Position numbers and translations under genes: made by a program. DNA of 64,000 bases from Zizania palustris. Lineage: Eukaryota; Streptophyta; Magnoliopsida; Poales; Poaceae. The stretch is taken from positions 10,422,342 through 10,486,341 of the forward strand of contig JAAALK010000289.1 in assembly GCA_019279435.1 (NCBI GenBank), written 5' to 3'. Within the stretch, counting starts at the first letter, position 1, and every line of letters starts with the position of its first letter. This document shows positions 45,600 to 54,713 of the stretch, one piece after another. The notes under the pieces were generated by a model, which was given only the letters and a program-made list of their open reading frames with translations, was not told where the DNA came from and ran no database searches.

Positions 45600-46425
45600 C
45601 TTTAGAGCTTTGAAAAATGGAAGGCTTCGTTCGGCTGATCTGGCCAGGAATCTGCTGAGAGCTGTGAGCTGTCCTGTTAGCTTCTGGACTTGCTTCAAAT
45701 TTTCTGGTGGAAACCATTCTTTGCAATGCACTTATCTGTGTCGGGCTAGCTTCGATTCCCCTACTCGAAACTAAGTACCCTAGCAGTTTTCCTGCTTGCG
45801 CCCCGAATATACATTTTTCAGGGTTGAGGCGAACTCCACATGCCAGGGTCTAGGCTATGATGGTGCTTTGCAGCACTCTTTACTACAATATCATCCATAT
45901 AGGCTTTGACATTTCGGCCTATTTGGTGACCTAGAGCCTTAGCTATCAAATGTGAGAATGTGGCACTGGCATTCCGCAAGCCAAAAGGCATTCTTATATA
46001 ACAAAATACTCCGGATGGGGTTATGAAACTTGTATTGGCTTCGTCCTCGTGCTTTAGCCAGACTTGATTATAACAGGAGTAAGAATCCAAGAAACTCAGT
46101 AATTCGGAGCCAGCCGTAGAATCCACCAGCTGGTCTATTCGGGGCATATGGTAGGGGTCTCGCGGGCATGCTTTATTTAATGATGTAAAATCAATGCACA
46201 TGCGCCATTTGCCGGAGAACCTTTTTCCTGACAAAAACAAGGTTAGCCAACCACTTCGTGTGGGCTACTTCCCTGATGATGCCATCCCTTAGCAATTTTT
46301 CTACTTCTATCTTGGTGAGGTCCGCCCTCTCTGCAGACAACTTACGAAGCCCCTGGCGTACTGGCCTAGCCTTCGGATGAAAAGCATGCTATGCTCGATG
46401 ATACTTCGGTCAACCCCGGTGATGT
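45600..46425 (-). pseudogene. Tat reverse transcriptase, 3' part
   Basis: Minus strand from 46425: TGVDRSIIEH, the RQGLRKLSAERADL block (around 46320 in a shifted frame), GKWRMCIDFTSLNKACPRDP, LLSFLDSYSCYNQVWLKHED, MPFGLRNASATFSHLIAKAL and AYMDDIVVKSAAKHHH (45905-45860). The active-site YMDD is intact. It begins at the right edge of a solo LTR; its N-terminal continuation is at 47369 (WTDEDI). Confidence 0.87.
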
Positions 46426-47368
46426 TAATGGGGGATTGGTCCCGATCTTCCGCTAGGTAAGGATAACTTGGATTGGTGGAGAATCTCGACGTTGACGATC
46501 CAAGGCTCCGGTCCGGCGGATCAAAACCTTGCAATCGCTACACCACTGTCTCCGTCGGTTATCAACCACGCAGGGCGCGATTGACCTCGCCATGAAGGGT
46601 AGTTAGTGCAAGCGAACCCAAGAACACAAGCAAGAATAGGAAGAACACAAGTCGAATGCCAAATCACAGATGAACTATGATGAGGAGAAGTTTAACAAAT
46701 GCTGATGCAGCAGCCGATCGGTCCGGTGCAGGTGCGGGATCTAAACACAAAAGTGTAGATGCAAACAAAGCAAAACCTCACCCTAATGGCGGCTGGCGTG
46801 AGTATATAAGGCGTGGGCAGCCTGTAGGAGGCGCACACGACTCGAACTATGGGCCAACACGGCCTCCAACTCAGTATAAGGTCTAACTCGGCCCAGTTCT
46901 AACACGCAGGACTGTTTCAGTCACACAGGACGACTCGAGACTCCAAAAGAGGCGCCAAAAGATCCATCTTCTCCTTAGCTTTCCAAAAAGTCCAAGAACG
47001 CGCCAATCAAACTTCGTATGTGGAAGTTACGCCGATTTTGGTTCATGGTGGTTGATGTAGTCCGAACCAGCGAATTCTTGACTTCAAATCATCTGTGCGA
47101 CTCCGTCTTCAACTCCAACTCTCCTATTCCATCTCCCATGTTCCTAAGCAACAAAATATCACTAGTATTCAGTAGCATCCCATCCAAACAAATGTTAACA
47201 TAGTTGCTAAGGAAAGAATTAACCTGTAATTGAATTGTAGGTTGATGGTGCATGTGTGTATCATGTTGGTGCATGTGTGTATCATGGTGGTGCAGGTGTG
47301 TATCATGTTGGTGCATGTGTGTATCAGGGTGGTGTATGTGTGTATCATGTGAAGTGATGTCCTCATCA
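46426..47368 (-). mobile_element. CRM-like solo LTR (943 bp)
   Basis: Read on the minus strand it starts TGATGAGGACATCACTTC and ends CAATCCCCCATTA (CA mutated to TA). Flanked by an exact 5-bp duplication GATGT (46421-46425 and 47369-47373). Removing it joins TDEDI to the RT start GVDRSI, as in the intact order of the other Tat element (SDEEIPGVDRSI). Its first 280 bp encode the end of a pol protein (DEDITSH..., ending ILLLRNMGDG), so in this family pol runs into the 3' LTR. I know that arrangement from centromeric CRM/CRR elements, hence the label. A TATA-like 'gagtatataagg' lies at 46799. Confidence 0.85.
47247..47351 (-). repeat. 21-bp minisatellite in the LTR, five copies
   Basis: Five units of the form GGTGCATGTGTGTATCATGTT (with last-base variants) from 47247 to 47351. 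On the minus strand it encodes a seven-residue repeat (HDTHMHQ-like), in frame with the pol tail DEDITSH. Expansion by a multiple of three keeps the tail open. Confidence 0.9.
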
Positions 47369-48466
47369 GATGTCTTCGTCAGTCCAGGCAAAGATGTCCA
47401 AATTTTGCTTGACTACTTCTTCCAACGAAGCAGCTATCTCCGGAGATAGCCCCTTGCCGAACTGTATTGGGTATTCTTTGCCATCCTTCAGAATTATCTT
47501 CATGATGACATCACCTTCCGGGATTGGCTTGAGGGAAAGGCCCTTCGAGGAGTTCGAAGACTCCGGAACCTCCTCCGTGTGCTCCGTCACACTGTGTACT
47601 TGCCGAGGGTCCAATGGGTGACCGTGGCCATACTCCATTCTTCGGGCTACAATTTGGTCTCCTGAGATAGTGAGAACTCCATCTTGCGTGGGCATCTTGA
47701 GACATAGATAGTTGTGATGTGCTACAGCCCCGAACTGGTTCAGCATCCCCCATCCGAAAATTGCATTGTAGGCATATGGGGCGTCGACGACGTCGAAGAT
47801 CACCACTTCCACCCTGGCCAAGGGCCCCTCTCCGAAGGAAACCTCGAGGCCTATATGGCCGAGGGCATCGAGAGGCGGACCTGCGAAACCTTGAAGTGGG
47901 CGGGCCGCCGGAAGTAAATGCCCTTGAGGAATGCACATCTGATCGAAGGCCTGGACAAAAAGTATGTATGCGGAGCTCCCACCGTCCACTAGGATCCTTC
48001 GAACTTCCACCCCAGCTATATCTGCTAAAATGACCAAGGGGTCAGCATGGGGGAACTTCACCCCCGCAGCATCATTGGCAGCAAAGGAAATAGGTACATG
48101 AGACAATTCGTGCATTCCCTCCGCGAAATTTGAGGTCCCTATGTGTCCTACTTCACGGACATATTCTCGTCGCTGCATTTTGGACATGTTACCGAGGGTC
48201 CCCCCTCGGGAGATGGGCAGGACCACTCGCTTGCCGTAGTCTTGGGGGTCTTCCTGCTTCGGTGGTGGCATAATGTTGGCCACCGGTAGCTGCATGGGTG
48301 CTTCGAGGATGCCTGCTGGGGCCACGATTTGCACAGGCTCCAAACGTGCCGCTGGAGGAGCCCAATCAGAAGTACCTCGCCCTGTACTTCGTCCCAAGTA
48401 TTCACCTTGAAGGGTTAATACTGTCTTACAATCCTTCGTGTCATGGCTTCTATTCTTGCCATGCAC
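47369..48466 (-). pseudogene. Tat zinc-knuckle remnant and aspartic protease
   Basis: A 366-codon open frame on the minus strand, the best preserved coding piece of this Tat element. It begins within the nucleocapsid (HGKNRSHDTKDC), continues KRVVLPISRGGTLGNMSKMQ, protease core VRRILVDGGSSAYILFVQAF, AFDQMCIPQGHLLPAARPLQ and the long protease-RT linker (GKGLSPEIAASLEEVVKQNL), ending at WTDEDI where the solo LTR starts. Active site DGG. Real pol would continue into RT at 46425. Confidence 0.87.
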
Positions 48467-48544
48467 GCAGCATAAAAAGCTCTGACGCCTGCCAGGTATT
48501 CTTTCTTGGGGCTTCGGAGCTCCAACCTTGAAGCCTTGCGCCTG

Positions 48545-49805
48545 CTAAAAGTTGGCAGGTGCCTTTGGGGCTGAGGGTGCAATGTTCAACACCTCCGAGT
48601 GGAAGTGCTTCTTTCCGCACCTGTGATCGTTGAAGCGATTGTCATGAGGGGTTTGCAGAGAGGTTGAGGCTTCGGGCTCCATCTTCACTTCCCGAAGGGC
48701 TGGTGCAGGTGTTGCGGCTCTTTGGAGGCAGCCTTCCTTCGCCTTGGCATACTGTTCGAAGTATGCCATCAGTTGTGCCACGGATGACACTAGTTTCCGA
48801 TGAATCTTGTTGAGGAGATCTCGGTTCAACACACCTTCACGGGCGACGTCGACTACCGAAGAGGTAGACAAGCCCTTGATCTGTGATTTGGTGTGGGCAA
48901 AGTGCGTGAAGTATTCCCGAAGCGTCTCCCCTGCTCGCTGCTTCACCTGAAATAAACTCCCCGTCGACATTGGGGCCACAAACGTACCTTGGAAGTTGCT
49001 TACAAACTTCCTTTTCAACTGCTCCCAGGACTTGATCAATCCTAGACTCAAAGACCAGAACCATCAGAGAGCTACTCCTTCGAGAGTGAGGGGGAAACAC
49101 ATCGCCATAGTATTACGCACCCCTCCGCTGGCTTCTATCGCCAGAGCATACGAGCGAGCGAATTCTCCGGGGTCAGACCCACCGGAATACTTGTGCAACT
49201 TCGAGGCTTTGAACCTGGGATCTAAGGGCGCCATTTGCAGGTCCGAATGCAGCGGAGACTCGTCGTCAAAGGATGTGTTCTTAGCCTCCTCCGGGACTTG
49301 GACAACTTCGGGAAGGTTGCCAGCACCACCGTCTTGGGGCCCTTATGGAGCCTGGGTGGAATCTTGAGAGTGGAGTCGATCAGCGGCATCTTTTCTCCAC
49401 CTAGCCACTTCCTCCTGAAGTCATGCTACTTGAGTAGCCTCATCCTCAGGAAGGTCTTCGTCTCCTTCGGAGGGGAGCTCCGAGTCTCGGGAACTAGCAT
49501 AGTCGGTTTGGAGCACCGTAGGAGCAGCTCGAGGGCCTCAGGGTGCTCGACGTCCGGCAACCCCTTCGGGGATTGTGAGGATAGCTGAAGGTCCTGCTCC
49601 GTTGGTCCGAGGGGACCTTCGGGGAGGACGAAGACAAGGTCCGAAGACCGAGGACTTCGATTGGTTTGGGAAGGTGAGGGAAGGCTTTCGAACTGCACTA
49701 AGAAGCCCCTTACCGAAGGGTGCGCAGAATATTGAGACTCCGAAGCTCCCTCCGCAAGTGCTCTTCGAAGTACAGTCGACAGTAGAGAACTAGCTTTTAG
49801 GACTA
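48545..49805 (-). pseudogene. Tat gag
   Basis: Minus-strand reading starts near 49805 with weakly conserved N-terminal sequence. The conserved core is at 49051-48700: LIKSWEQLKRKFVSNFQGTF, PMSTGSLFQVKQRAGETLRE, THFAHTKSQIKGLSTSSVVD, AREGVLNRDLLNKIHRKLVS. This is the capsid part of a Tat gag (retrotransposon gag family). Frame changes near 49100 and 49430. Confidence 0.82.
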
Positions 49806-49808
49806 GGA

Positions 49809-49828
49809 TCCCCACGGATGGCGCCAAC
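49809..49828 (-). other. Primer-binding site region of the second Tat element
   Basis: Minus strand reads GTTGGCGCCATCCGTGGGGA directly next to the LTR end (CCCAACA). One base differs from the block at 17272-17291 in the other Tat element. Confidence 0.8.
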
Positions 49829-49863
49829 TGTTGGGTAAAAGATTACGCTAACAGGTTCTCTAA
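49829..49863 (-). mobile_element. 5' LTR of the second Tat element, interrupted
   Basis: Plus-strand TGTTGGGTAAAAGATTACG continuing to GGTTCTCTAA, the same as 36312-36346 in the 3' LTR. It is cut after 35 bp by the CACTA transposon; in the intact LTR the next bases are GATTAAG. Confidence 0.92.
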
Positions 49864-50115
49864 CACTACTACAAACTGTCACTGTAGTGGCGTTGGGCGA
49901 AACCACTGTAGTGGCGGGCCATTAGATGCCCGCCACTAGAGTTGCTGGTGCTGACGGCAGCACCAGCGCCCGCCACTACTGCTGGTAAAGTAGTGGCGGT
50001 CGGTGATGACGTCAGCCCGGACCGCCACTAATGTACCAATAGCAGTGGCGGGCGCTGGTGCTGCCCGCCGCTGCTAAGATGGCCGCCACTAAAGTAATGA
50101 TGACATCACTTGCGA
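49864..50115 (+). repeat. CACTA terminal and subterminal repeats
   Basis: After the TIR come closely spaced direct and inverted copies of AGTGGCGGGC / GCCCGCCACT (for example 49884, 49904, 49922, 49970, 49990, 50023, 50044, 50070), a TGACGTCA palindrome at 50007-50014 and a TGACATCA at 50100. In En/Spm elements subterminal repeats bind the element's own regulatory protein and are needed for transposition. Here they lead straight into a TATA box. Confidence 0.85.
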
Positions 50116-50133
50116 CCGCCACTACTATTCTAG

Positions 50134-50140
50134 CTATAAA
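50134..50140 (+). promoter_or_regulatory. TATA box of the transposase gene
   Basis: CTATAAA, about 20 bp after the last subterminal repeat. A 5' untranslated exon probably runs from about 50165 to 50270, with a donor at 'ggag/gtaaat' (50271) and an acceptor at 'tttag/ATGG' (50714). Confidence 0.6.
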
Positions 50141-50732
50141 TGCGCAGCGTCTTCCTCCCCGAGCTCTACTGGAGTTCGCATTCAATTTTGTCCGTACAAT
50201 GGCGACAAAAATCTAGATAAAGAGGGGGGAGGCTTTGTTTTCGTTTCTTTTGAAGGATTTCATTCTAGGAGGTAAATCCATTCCGAATCTCACATTTATT
50301 TTGTATTTAATCATGTATACAATGAGTTATTATCGTTTTTCTAATTTAGGGTTTGTGAATAGAAATTTTCAAATAATCTTCCATTTACGGTGTTACCTTC
50401 TCCCAAATGAACAAATATGACCCTCCTCACAATTATTCATCACTTGTATATTGATTTACGTCATTTTAATCTCTTTTTTAATTTGATTTATGATTATAGA
50501 TCTAGAGTTATGTTGTTTGGAGAGAGAGAGAAACCAATATAGTTAATTTATTTAATAATTTTTTCTGCTTAATAAGTAGTTTTAATTAAAGCATTGAGGA
50601 TTTTTAATTAATGTTGTTATGAGCGGTAATAAATCAATATATTTTCAATTTGTAAATTAATAAAATTAACAATAATGATTTTATTAATATTTTTTCAAAT
50701 AATATATGTTTTAGATGGAGCACAGGTCCTAG

Positions 50733-53700
50733 ATGTACTCGTCCAACGACGGAGATGTGGTGGCATATTTTAACAGAGTAACTGAATTTACTGAAGCTGC
50801 CGCACAATATGCTTCCCGTCAGAGTGAAGAGGCAATATATTGTCCTTGTAAAGTTTGTAAAAACGAAGCGATGTATCCGTGTTCTGATCGTGAAACCATA
50901 CGATTTCACTTGTTGAAAAATGGTTTCGTGAAGAACTATTATATATGGACGAAACACGGTGAGATGGGCCAAAATCCTCCTGAAGATTCTGATGTGCCGC
51001 AAGATGCTCATCAACATAGAAGAGGTTGTGATCATACATCCGACATAACACATGATGATGTTGATGAACATGATGATGATGACGCCTTTGATGTGGAGGA
51101 ACTGATGCGAAATGTTGCGCCTGAGGTGTTGTTGCAGAGAACTACAACCAAAGGATACGATAACTTTGAAGCACTTGACAAAGCATCAAAAAACCTTCTT
51201 TACGAGGAACGCCACGGATGCGATAAGCAGTATACTGTGTTGTACACAATTCTTGAGCTTATGAAACTGAAGGCCAGCAATGGATGGTCTGACACCAGTT
51301 TTTCAGATCTTTTACAACTCCTAAAAAAGGTTTTGCCAAAACCCAATGGTTTACCATCTGATACGTACCAAGCAAAGAAGATGATTTGTCCGTTGACTTT
51401 GGGCGTTCAGAAGATTCATGCATGCCCGAACCACTGTATCCTATATCGAAAAGAGTATGGATTGTTAGAGAGATGTCCGCAGTGCAACGCGAGTCGATAC
51501 AAACGTCCAAATGACTGTGCGGAGGACTACAATGACCACCAGAAGAAGAATAATAAGAGGTTGCAGAAGAGGAATAAAAATGTTATTGAAGACCATCCTG
51601 GAAAAAAGATGGAGAGGAAAGTTCCGGCCTTAGTAATGTGGTACCTACCGGTGATTGATCGCTTGAAACGTATGTTCTCTAATCCTAGAGATGCTGAACT
51701 ATTAATCTGGCATTTCGCTGGGCGAAAGAAGGACGGAAAACTTCGGCACCCTGCGGATGCTAGGCAGTGGAAATCATTTGACTTGGCCCATCCAGATTTC
51801 TCGGACGATCCTAGAAATATTAGGATGGGACTTAGCACGGATGGAATGAATCCCTTCGGTGAGATGAGGAACCCACATAGTACGTGGCCAGTCTTTCTAT
51901 GCTTGTTCAACATTCCATCATGGTTGTGCCATAAAAGAAAATACCTTATGCTCACTACTCTAATTTCTGGTCCAAAACAACCTGGCAATGACATTGATAT
52001 CTTTCTAGAACCTTTGATGGAGGATATGAAACGTCTATGGGAACATGGTGTCTGTGTGTGGGATGAGCACAAGAAAGAGCACTTCAATCTAAGAGCCATA
52101 ATCTTTTGCACCATAGCTGACAACCCAGGACGCATGTCCCTAACAGGACAGGTTAAAGGAAAGACAGCATGTGTAGTGTGTGTGGACCAGACAGAATCTA
52201 TGCATCTTCCATCATTCGTTAAGACGATATATATGCGACACCGCAGATTTTTACCAAAAAACCACAAATATCGAAGAAATAGGAACCATTTCGACGGTAC
52301 AATCGAGCTTGGACAGCCTCCACGAAATCGAGATGGCAAATTTCTATTCGAAATGGTAAAGAATATCAAAGTTGTTTTCGGAAAGAAGAGGAAGAAATCT
52401 GAAAAAATTTCAAAGGACGCTCCATTTAAAAAGCAGTCGATCTTCTTTAGATATTTGCCCTATTGGAAGGAGTTGGAGATTGGTCATGCTATCGATACAA
52501 TGCACGTTGAGAAGAATGTCTTCGAAAGCACTATCGGTATTTTGTTAGACATACCGGGCAAATCAAAAGATGGACTCAAAGTACGAAGGGACCTTCAAAC
52601 TCTCGGAATTAGACCCGAGCTTCACCCACAGGAAAGGGCCAATGGAAAATTTTTCCTTCCGGCTGCTAGCTATAACCTCACAATTGACGAGAAAAGATCA
52701 ATCTGCAGGTGTCTACATGGAATTAGAGTTCCAACAGGATTCTCAACGAATATAAAGAATATTGTCTCCGTAGCAGATTTGAGGATGAGCGGCTACAACA
52801 CTCATGATTGTCATGTTATGCTTGGGCTATTCCTCGCCATCGCAGTAAGAGGAGTCAAACATTCATTTCTGAAGATGGTGATAACACGCATGTGTCACTT
52901 CTTCAATGTCATATCAAAGAAGGTGATCGACACTGAAGAGTTAAATGAATTACGTAAACAAATGAGGGAGACTATGTGTCAGCTTGAGATGTGCTTTCCT
53001 CCTTCATATTTTGATATTATGGAGCACTATATGATACATATAGCAGACCAAATCTTTGTTCTCGGTCCAACGTACCTGCACAATATGTATGCGTACGAGC
53101 GTCTAATGGTTATCTTCAAGGGTTACGTACGAAATCGTGCTTATCCAGAGGGTTCCATGATAGAGGGCTACACGACTGAGGAAGTCATTGAGTGCTATGC
53201 AGATTACATAAGAGATGGAAGACCAATAGGAGTTCCCGTGTCGCGGCACCATGGAAGACTCACCGGTAAAGGAACTAAAGGCAGGAAAATCATACGAGAC
53301 AATAGTTATCAAAGAATAAGAGAATCACATTACAGTGTAATGCATCAGTTGGCGATTATGAGACCATATGTTGAACAACACCTACAAGAGCTTCGTGAAA
53401 AGAATGAAGATCACGATGAACAATGGATTATGAAAGAACACAAAATTTATTTCACATCATGGCTGAGGGATCTAAACCTTTCGATCGGAGAAACCGACGA
53501 AGAGATGATGATAAATAAATTGTCTTACGGTCCATTGAGCATGGTTAAAACATGGCAAGCGTATGACATCAATGGTTTCACATTCTATACCAAAGCAAAG
53601 GATCAAAGGAGTCAGCGCCAAAATAGTGGTGTCAGAGGAGAAGCAGAAGATAGCACTGGACAAAAGAATGCTTACTATGGATACATCGAAGAAATATGGG

Positions 53701-54092
53701 AACTTAACTACGGGAACTCTATAGAAATCCCTGTATTTAAGTGTCAGTGGGTGAGACATCCAGAAGGTGTGGAGGTGGATGATTACGGGTTTACGATAGT
53801 TGACCTTAATAAGGTGGCTTATAAAGATGACCCTTGGATACTCGCTCAATCCGTGGCACAAGTATTTTACATACTTGATCCTAAAGATGAGAAAAAATAC
53901 ATCGTTGCTCCAGGAAAACAAAGAATTGTTGGAGTTGATGGAGTCGAAGACGAAGAAGAATACAATCAGTTTGATGAGGTGCCGTTTTTCGTTGACATAT
54001 CAAGGATCAATGTGGTTGAAGCAAAACTGTCATTTGGCAGTGTGATTCCTTATCTACGCACCAATGGCGATGGAAAATTAGTTCAAGGCTAG
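50733..54092 (+). CDS. TNP2-like CACTA transposase, 1119 codons open
   Basis: Cuts and joins the element's ends. Domains: an N-terminal transposase-associated Cys/His domain (about residues 36-80, YCPCKVCKNEAMYPC...H); the DDE catalytic domain (Transposase_21) with D370 in LSTDGMNPF and D463 in IADNPGR; the HVEKNVFES block with E593; a DUF4218-like part (about 735-815); and a DUF4216-like C-terminus (about 990-1065). An acceptor at 50714 puts ATG at 50715; from there the frame reads MEHRS then TAG (50730-50732), where family proteins usually have Trp, then M at 50733. Initiation at the second Met would rescue everything but the first six codons. No other stop in 3.36 kb. Assigning the catalytic acids is by family knowledge, not modelling. 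Confidence 0.92.
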   Translation: MYSSNDGDVVAYFNRVTEFTEAAAQYASRQSEEAIYCPCKVCKNEAMYPCSDRETIRFHLLKNGFVKNYYIWTKHGEMGQNPPEDSDVPQDAHQHRRGCDHTSDITHDDVDEHDDDDAFDVEELMRNVAPEVLLQRTTTKGYDNFEALDKASKNLLYEERHGCDKQYTVLYTILELMKLKASNGWSDTSFSDLLQLLKKVLPKPNGLPSDTYQAKKMICPLTLGVQKIHACPNHCILYRKEYGLLERCPQCNASRYKRPNDCAEDYNDHQKKNNKRLQKRNKNVIEDHPGKKMERKVPALVMWYLPVIDRLKRMFSNPRDAELLIWHFAGRKKDGKLRHPADARQWKSFDLAHPDFSDDPRNIRMGLSTDGMNPFGEMRNPHSTWPVFLCLFNIPSWLCHKRKYLMLTTLISGPKQPGNDIDIFLEPLMEDMKRLWEHGVCVWDEHKKEHFNLRAIIFCTIADNPGRMSLTGQVKGKTACVVCVDQTESMHLPSFVKTIYMRHRRFLPKNHKYRRNRNHFDGTIELGQPPRNRDGKFLFEMVKNIKVVFGKKRKKSEKISKDAPFKKQSIFFRYLPYWKELEIGHAIDTMHVEKNVFESTIGILLDIPGKSKDGLKVRRDLQTLGIRPELHPQERANGKFFLPAASYNLTIDEKRSICRCLHGIRVPTGFSTNIKNIVSVADLRMSGYNTHDCHVMLGLFLAIAVRGVKHSFLKMVITRMCHFFNVISKKVIDTEELNELRKQMRETMCQLEMCFPPSYFDIMEHYMIHIADQIFVLGPTYLHNMYAYERLMVIFKGYVRNRAYPEGSMIEGYTTEEVIECYADYIRDGRPIGVPVSRHHGRLTGKGTKGRKIIRDNSYQRIRESHYSVMHQLAIMRPYVEQHLQELREKNEDHDEQWIMKEHKIYFTSWLRDLNLSIGETDEEMMINKLSYGPLSMVKTWQAYDINGFTFYTKAKDQRSQRQNSGVRGEAEDSTGQKNAYYGYIEEIWELNYGNSIEIPVFKCQWVRHPEGVEVDDYGFTIVDLNKVAYKDDPWILAQSVAQVFYILDPKDEKKYIVAPGKQRIVGVDGVEDEEEYNQFDEVPFFVDISRINVVEAKLSFGSVIPYLRTNGDGKLVQG

Positions 54093-54233
54093 ATCATTTA
54101 TGTTTAGTTGTAAAATCAATTATGTCATTTATTATCAAAACATTTTCAAGATCAAATGAGGATTGAGTGTTGTGAATTATTTCATGTCTTGTAGTTCAAA
54201 TTGAACTTTTTTTGACTTTGATCATAAAAACAC
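54093..54233. other. 3' untranslated region of the transposase gene
   Basis: AT-rich sequence after the stop. No clear poly(A) signal was pinned down and no other feature seen. Confidence 0.4.
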
Positions 54234-54236
54234 ACT

Positions 54237-54665
54237 TAATGAAATAAAAACAGTACACTAAGGGAGAAAAAGTAAAGTGAGGCAGAATAATACCAATTTT
54301 TTAAATTTGATAAGTTATGATTTATTTTTATTGTTAAAAAAATCAAGTTCAAACTAGAATTTAATTATGAATAAAAAAGTCATGAAAATTAGAATAGAAA
54401 TGTAAAAAAAAAATGTTTGGATGCTAGCAGCAAGGTTCGAACCTCAAACCGCCTGCAGGCAGCAAGGTTCGAACCTCGAACCGCATGGCACCAAAGCAAC
54501 CCCCGCACCACTGCGCTACCAAGTCTTTCTCGACTTGAGTGGCAACGTATGCTAGATAATCCCACCAACGGCGGATTAGTAGTGGCGGGCATGATGACGT
54601 CACCAGACCGCCACCGCTATCATTTTAGTAGTGGCGGGCATGATGACGTCATCATGCCCGCCACT
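54237..54665 (+). repeat. Duplicated module, copy 1
   Basis: About 430 bp matching 56053-56467 closely: an AT-rich part ('gaaaattagaatagaaatgt'), the tRNA-like block, 'caacggcggattagtagtgg' and AGTGGCGGGC repeats. A further fragment of the AT-rich part is at 55885-55955. The two copies lie upstream of the second and third genes, so the promoter region appears to have been duplicated as a unit. Confidence 0.88.
54430..54520 (-). other. tRNA-like block with A and B boxes, copy 1
   Basis: On the minus strand TAGCGCAGTGG (54508-54518) fits the pol III A box and GGTTCGAACC (54466-54475, repeated at 54434-54443) fits the B box, 32 bp apart, as in tRNA genes and tRNA-derived SINEs. No acceptor stem closes around them and no anticodon stem is obvious, so it is not called a tRNA gene. 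Either a SINE fragment or a pol III promoter inside the transposon. Confidence 0.55.
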
Positions 54666-54690
54666 ACTAAGACACCTATATATACTTTCC
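54585..54690 (+). promoter_or_regulatory. Promoter module of the small cysteine-rich gene
   Basis: AGTGGCGGGC at 54581 and 54630, GCCCGCCACT at 54656, TGACGTCA at 54595-54602 and 54644-54651, and a TATA box CTATATATA at 54676-54684. A telo-box-like 'gaaccctaaac' follows at 54726, typical of plant 5' leaders. The same set of elements precedes the other two genes of this transposon. Confidence 0.65.
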
Positions 54691-54713
54691 ACTCCCGCCG
54701 TCCGAAAACCTAG

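Larger units (their letters stand above)
36312..49863 (-). mobile_element. Second Tat-lineage gypsy element
   Basis: Minus-strand element: 3' LTR 36312-36750, antisense gene on the plus strand (37245-42210), a 116-bp tandem repeat region, then on the minus strand integrase, second RNase H, RNase H, RT, protease, gag, primer-binding site (49809-49828) and 5' LTR beginning at 49829. It shares gag, protease, RT and antisense-gene wording with the element at 16750-30112. It is interrupted by a CRM-like solo LTR (46426-47368), an LTR-like insertion (39807-41487) and, within its 5' LTR, a CACTA transposon (49864 on). Many stops: inactive. Left-flank pentamer is AATAG (36307-36311); the partner is off the window. 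Confidence 0.9.

Noticed and set aside
47089..47391. Apparent fusion of Tat protease end with a His-rich tail
   Set aside because: The fusion point is the LTR insertion border (GATGT duplication), so the open frame is coincidental.
51527..52369. 280-codon minus-strand frame
   Set aside because: Shadow of the transposase catalytic domain on the plus strand.
54430..54520. A tRNA gene
   Set aside because: A and B boxes are good, but no acceptor stem or anticodon arm can be drawn and the B box is duplicated.
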